37,885 bases of DNA from assembly GCA_964406005.1 (NCBI GenBank), contig CAYOPZ010000027.1, positions 1 to 37,885 of the forward strand, given 5' to 3'. The position numbers and the translations under genes are program-made. Positions 36,083-37,885 of this stretch are shown here, one piece after another. Numbering within the stretch: position 1 is the stretch's first letter; each line of letters starts with the position of its first letter. The notes under the pieces are model-generated. The model saw only the letters and a program-made list of their open reading frames with translations, was not told the DNA's origin and did no database searches. Origin of the DNA: CAYOPZ01 sp964406005. Its GTDB lineage: Bacteria; Bacteroidota; Bacteroidia; Bacteroidales; SM23-62.

Positions 36083-36589
36083 CTATTCTTCTAATATTTT
36101 AATCCAAGTGACATTCTCAATTAGGCCAGAGTAAAATAGTTTATGTTCTATAGTAAAAACTCCCTTGATGTAGGCTAAGTAACCAATATAGGCTGTATTA
36201 TTTTCTAAATTGTTTTTAGAGGCCGTACTCTTTTTCTTTTTAAGTTGTTGTCTTATTCGTTTTTTATACTTTTTGTAAGTTATAATTTCATCAGCGCTTG
36301 CAAGAATACAATTTTTTGCAATTGAATTAATTCTTAATGAATTTCTGTAAGGATCTTTTTCCCCTCTTTGCAGAAATAATTCTTTAGAATTATAAATAGA
36401 TTTACTCTCATATTCATGAACAAAATATCCAATAACAACAACCGTCTGATTATCATACTTGATCTGTTCACGAATAAGTTGTTCAACCGATATAGTATCA
36501 ATACTTTTTACTTCATAGTCCACCGGGTAACTACCTAAACAGCTTAGTGTAATTAATACTGAAATAGAACTTAATAAAAGCATTTTCAT
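36083..36589 (-). CDS. Small lipoprotein, probable immunity protein of the RHS toxin
   Basis: A 168-aa protein of unknown family. It has a lipoprotein signal (T-L-S-C, C17). The mature part has alternating strands (N-Q-T-V-V-V-I-G-Y-F-V-H-E-Y near 47-60, Y-I-G-Y-L-A-Y-I-K-G-V-F near 133-144) that could form a small OB-like barrel, and a very basic stretch near 105-125. It starts 10 nt after the stop of the RHS gene and shares its AT-rich composition. That position, size and composition are what is expected of an immunity gene next to a polymorphic toxin tip. The lipid anchor suggests protection at the periplasmic side of a membrane. The function is inferred from context only. Confidence 0.55.
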   Translation of the reverse strand: MKMLLLSSISVLITLSCLGSYPVDYEVKSIDTISVEQLIREQIKYDNQTVVVIGYFVHEYESKSIYNSKELFLQRGEKDPYRNSLRINSIAKNCILASADEIITYKKYKKRIRQQLKKKKSTASKNNLENNTAYIGYLAYIKGVFTIEHKLFYSGLIENVTWIKILEE

Positions 36590-36599
36590 TGGTATTCAC

Positions 36600-37883
36600 T
36601 TAGTAATTCCAGCCAAAAAAATACATGAAATAAAATACTGAAGGTACTGATACAGGTAATAGCGAGGAAAATGTGGTATTTAGAGCATGAAAATACATTT
36701 GATTATTCCAGTTAGTAATCATTGAGGGTGTATTGAAATGATTATCAAAATAAAAATCATAGTCTGAGTGATGGTGAACACCTAGGCCAATGTTGTCAAT
36801 CATTCCAGTTGATGGATCGATGCCAATACATATTTCAGATGGATGAGTATGAAATGAATAACTTGCGTTCTCTGGTATTTTTGGGATGTTTTCAAGTGGA
36901 ATTTCACATTCTCCAACTGGTCCTGGCTTCCATCTAACTACTCCTCCATCTTCAGTAAACCATGCACCTCGTTCCCTACCATCAATCATAGACCTTTGAT
37001 GAGCAGTAACTTTATAATTATATTGCCTATAACTTAAGCCTTTAAGTCCACTAGTTCTATAATTGTAATAATTATTTGCATGATAAGCCCCAAAACCAAC
37101 TAAACCACCTATTGCCGCAGATTTAAACACATCTTCTGCGGAACCTCCATGCAATGCTGTATTTAATCCACCACCTGTAGCACCTCCTAAAAAGGCTCCA
37201 GCCCCACCACCAACCGCACCTCCTACGAATCCACCAGCTAAACCAGCTAATCCTCCTTTCCAAGCACCTTCAAACATTGCTTGACCATTCCATCCTGTAG
37301 CCATTCCTGAAAACCCAGCTCCACTTATAACTCCACTTGTACCGCCACCCAACATTGTACCTCCAAGTCCTCCAACCGCAGCACCTACGGTATAAGCTGC
37401 GCCGCCTGCAGCCCCTCCTATGACTGCACCACCAAAAATATAACCTGCCATTTTCCAACCAGTTGCTCCATGAACTTTCCCTACTTTATATCCGGAGAAG
37501 CCACCTATCAATGCTCCAATACCAATGGCGAACCATATAAACTCTCCATCCGGATCGACGATCGTTATGGGGTTATTTCCCATCCCGGTGTACGGGGACA
37601 TTCCGGCAAAGGAACTTGCCCGGGGATCCACCGAATGCCACCTTCCCAATGCCGGATCGTAATACCTGGCCCCGAAATCAAACCACGCCAGCTCAATTGA
37701 CCCGATTACATCATCGATCCATTCCTTCCCATTATAAAGATATGGATTCCCGCTCTCCAATGCAACCGGTAGGTGTCTCAATCCAAATGGATAGTAGTCG
37801 GATATCTGCTTGACATTTATCCCTTCCTCCCCTGCTTCGAAAACAAGCCTTACATTTCCCAGGTGATCGGCTACATGGTACTC
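36600..37883 (-). CDS. RHS/YD-repeat polymorphic toxin, C-terminal part (5' end beyond right edge)
   Basis: The frame is open to the right edge, giving the last 427 residues. The start is the typical RHS core end: Y-H-V-A-D-H-L-G-N-V-R-L-V-F, Q-I-S-D-Y-Y-P-F-G-L, N-P-Y-L-Y-N-G-K-E, then F-G-A-R-Y-Y-D-P-A-L-G-R-W and Y-T-G-M-G-N-N-P-I-T-I-V-D-P-D-G (to about 37545). A ~150-residue Gly/Ala-rich hydrophobic segment follows. The ~150-residue tip holds S-F-H-T-H-P (H-T-H-P at 36851-36840) and H-H-H-S-D-Y-D (S-D-Y-D at 36767-36756), an HxH...SxxD pattern like JAB/JAMM metallopeptidases (DUF4329-like toxins). The tip ends in a hydrophobic tail. From the V-D-P-D-G motif on, the DNA becomes clearly AT-richer, consistent with an exchangeable toxin cassette. 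Starts inside the frame (TTG at 37781) are not the real start. Confidence 0.85.
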   Translation of the reverse strand, partial: EYHVADHLGNVRLVFEAGEEGINVKQISDYYPFGLRHLPVALESGNPYLYNGKEWIDDVIGSIELAWFDFGARYYDPALGRWHSVDPRASSFAGMSPYTGMGNNPITIVDPDGEFIWFAIGIGALIGGFSGYKVGKVHGATGWKMAGYIFGGAVIGGAAGGAAYTVGAAVGGLGGTMLGGGTSGVISGAGFSGMATGWNGQAMFEGAWKGGLAGLAGGFVGGAVGGGAGAFLGGATGGGLNTALHGGSAEDVFKSAAIGGLVGFGAYHANNYYNYRTSGLKGLSYRQYNYKVTAHQRSMIDGRERGAWFTEDGGVVRWKPGPVGECEIPLENIPKIPENASYSFHTHPSEICIGIDPSTGMIDNIGLGVHHHSDYDFYFDNHFNTPSMITNWNNQMYFHALNTTFSSLLPVSVPSVFYFMYFFGWNY

Positions 37884-37885
37884 AT

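Noticed and set aside
35630..36134. Overlapping 140- and 163-codon frames on both strands
   Set aside because: Both read through the perfect palindrome and share the same palindrome-derived peptide; neither has a convincing start, composition or family. A shorter relic in 35700-35970 cannot be excluded.
1..37885. CRISPR arrays, IS transposases, integrases, rRNA genes
   Set aside because: No regularly spaced repeats, transposase or integrase motifs, or rRNA-like segments were seen.

Overview
The window comes from a member of the Bacteroidota, probably class Bacteroidia and near the Marinilabiliales-type polysaccharide degraders. The reasons are a SusC/SusD pair with its own ECF sigma factor and FecR-type anti-sigma factor, many lipoproteins with Bacteroidota-style lipoboxes, a FucP-type sugar importer next to a ROK kinase, and a YD/RHS protein with the Bacteroidota-type D-Y-Y-P-F-G core end. 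This is inferred from gene content only; no rRNA or other taxonomic marker is present.

Layout, left to right. (1) 1-4.5 kb: the end of a DUF1593/Sde182-like protein, then a Cys-type sulfatase lipoprotein followed 23 bp later by an FGE (SUMF1) protein with both catalytic cysteines. An anaerobic sulfatase-maturating radical SAM enzyme converges on this pair. One sulfatase gene is therefore flanked by both the oxygen-dependent and the oxygen-independent formylglycine-generating systems. (2) 4.6-8.2 kb: apolipoprotein N-acyltransferase (Lnt), a membrane-anchored GyrI-like protein overlapping it tail to tail, and a Tat-exported aldo/keto-reductase-like ferredoxin protein that lacks most of the AKR catalytic tetrad. 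(3) 8.2-10.7 kb: a sugar import and phosphorylation operon (FucP-like MFS plus ROK kinase). (4) 10.9-19.6 kb: mixed accessory genes: an NADase-type glycan-binding lipoprotein, a cupin, a PQQ-type beta-propeller lipoprotein, an AAA_14/DUF4143 ATPase in an AT-rich patch, a dienelactone hydrolase, an orphan HicB with what looks like a truncated hicA in front of it, a thioredoxin lipoprotein and a large TPR protein.

(5) 19.6-35.5 kb: one polysaccharide (or glycoconjugate) utilization locus read leftwards. It begins with an ECF sigma factor, a FecR anti-sigma factor and SusC carrying an N-terminal STN signalling domain, then SusD. After a strong perfect hairpin come a GH106 alpha-L-rhamnosidase, a neutral-ceramidase-like hydrolase, an alpha/beta hydrolase, a type-B carboxylesterase and an MBL-fold hydrolase. 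The expected logic is that binding or transport of a rhamnose-containing ligand by SusCD signals through STN to FecR and the sigma factor, which raises expression of the locus. The single glycosidase alongside several acyl-cleaving enzymes suggests an acylated rhamnosyl substrate rather than a plain polymer.

(6) 35.5-37.9 kb: a 590 bp stretch with palindromes but no convincing gene, then a small lipoprotein gene 10 bp downstream of the 3' end of an RHS/YD-repeat polymorphic toxin that runs off the right edge. The RHS tip switches from GC-richer core to AT-rich sequence at the V-D-P-D-G motif and carries an H-T-H-P ... S-D-Y-D pattern like a JAB/JAMM metallopeptidase. The small lipoprotein is the likely immunity protein. 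This toxin/immunity pair and the dual sulfatase-maturation cluster are the most interesting parts of the window.
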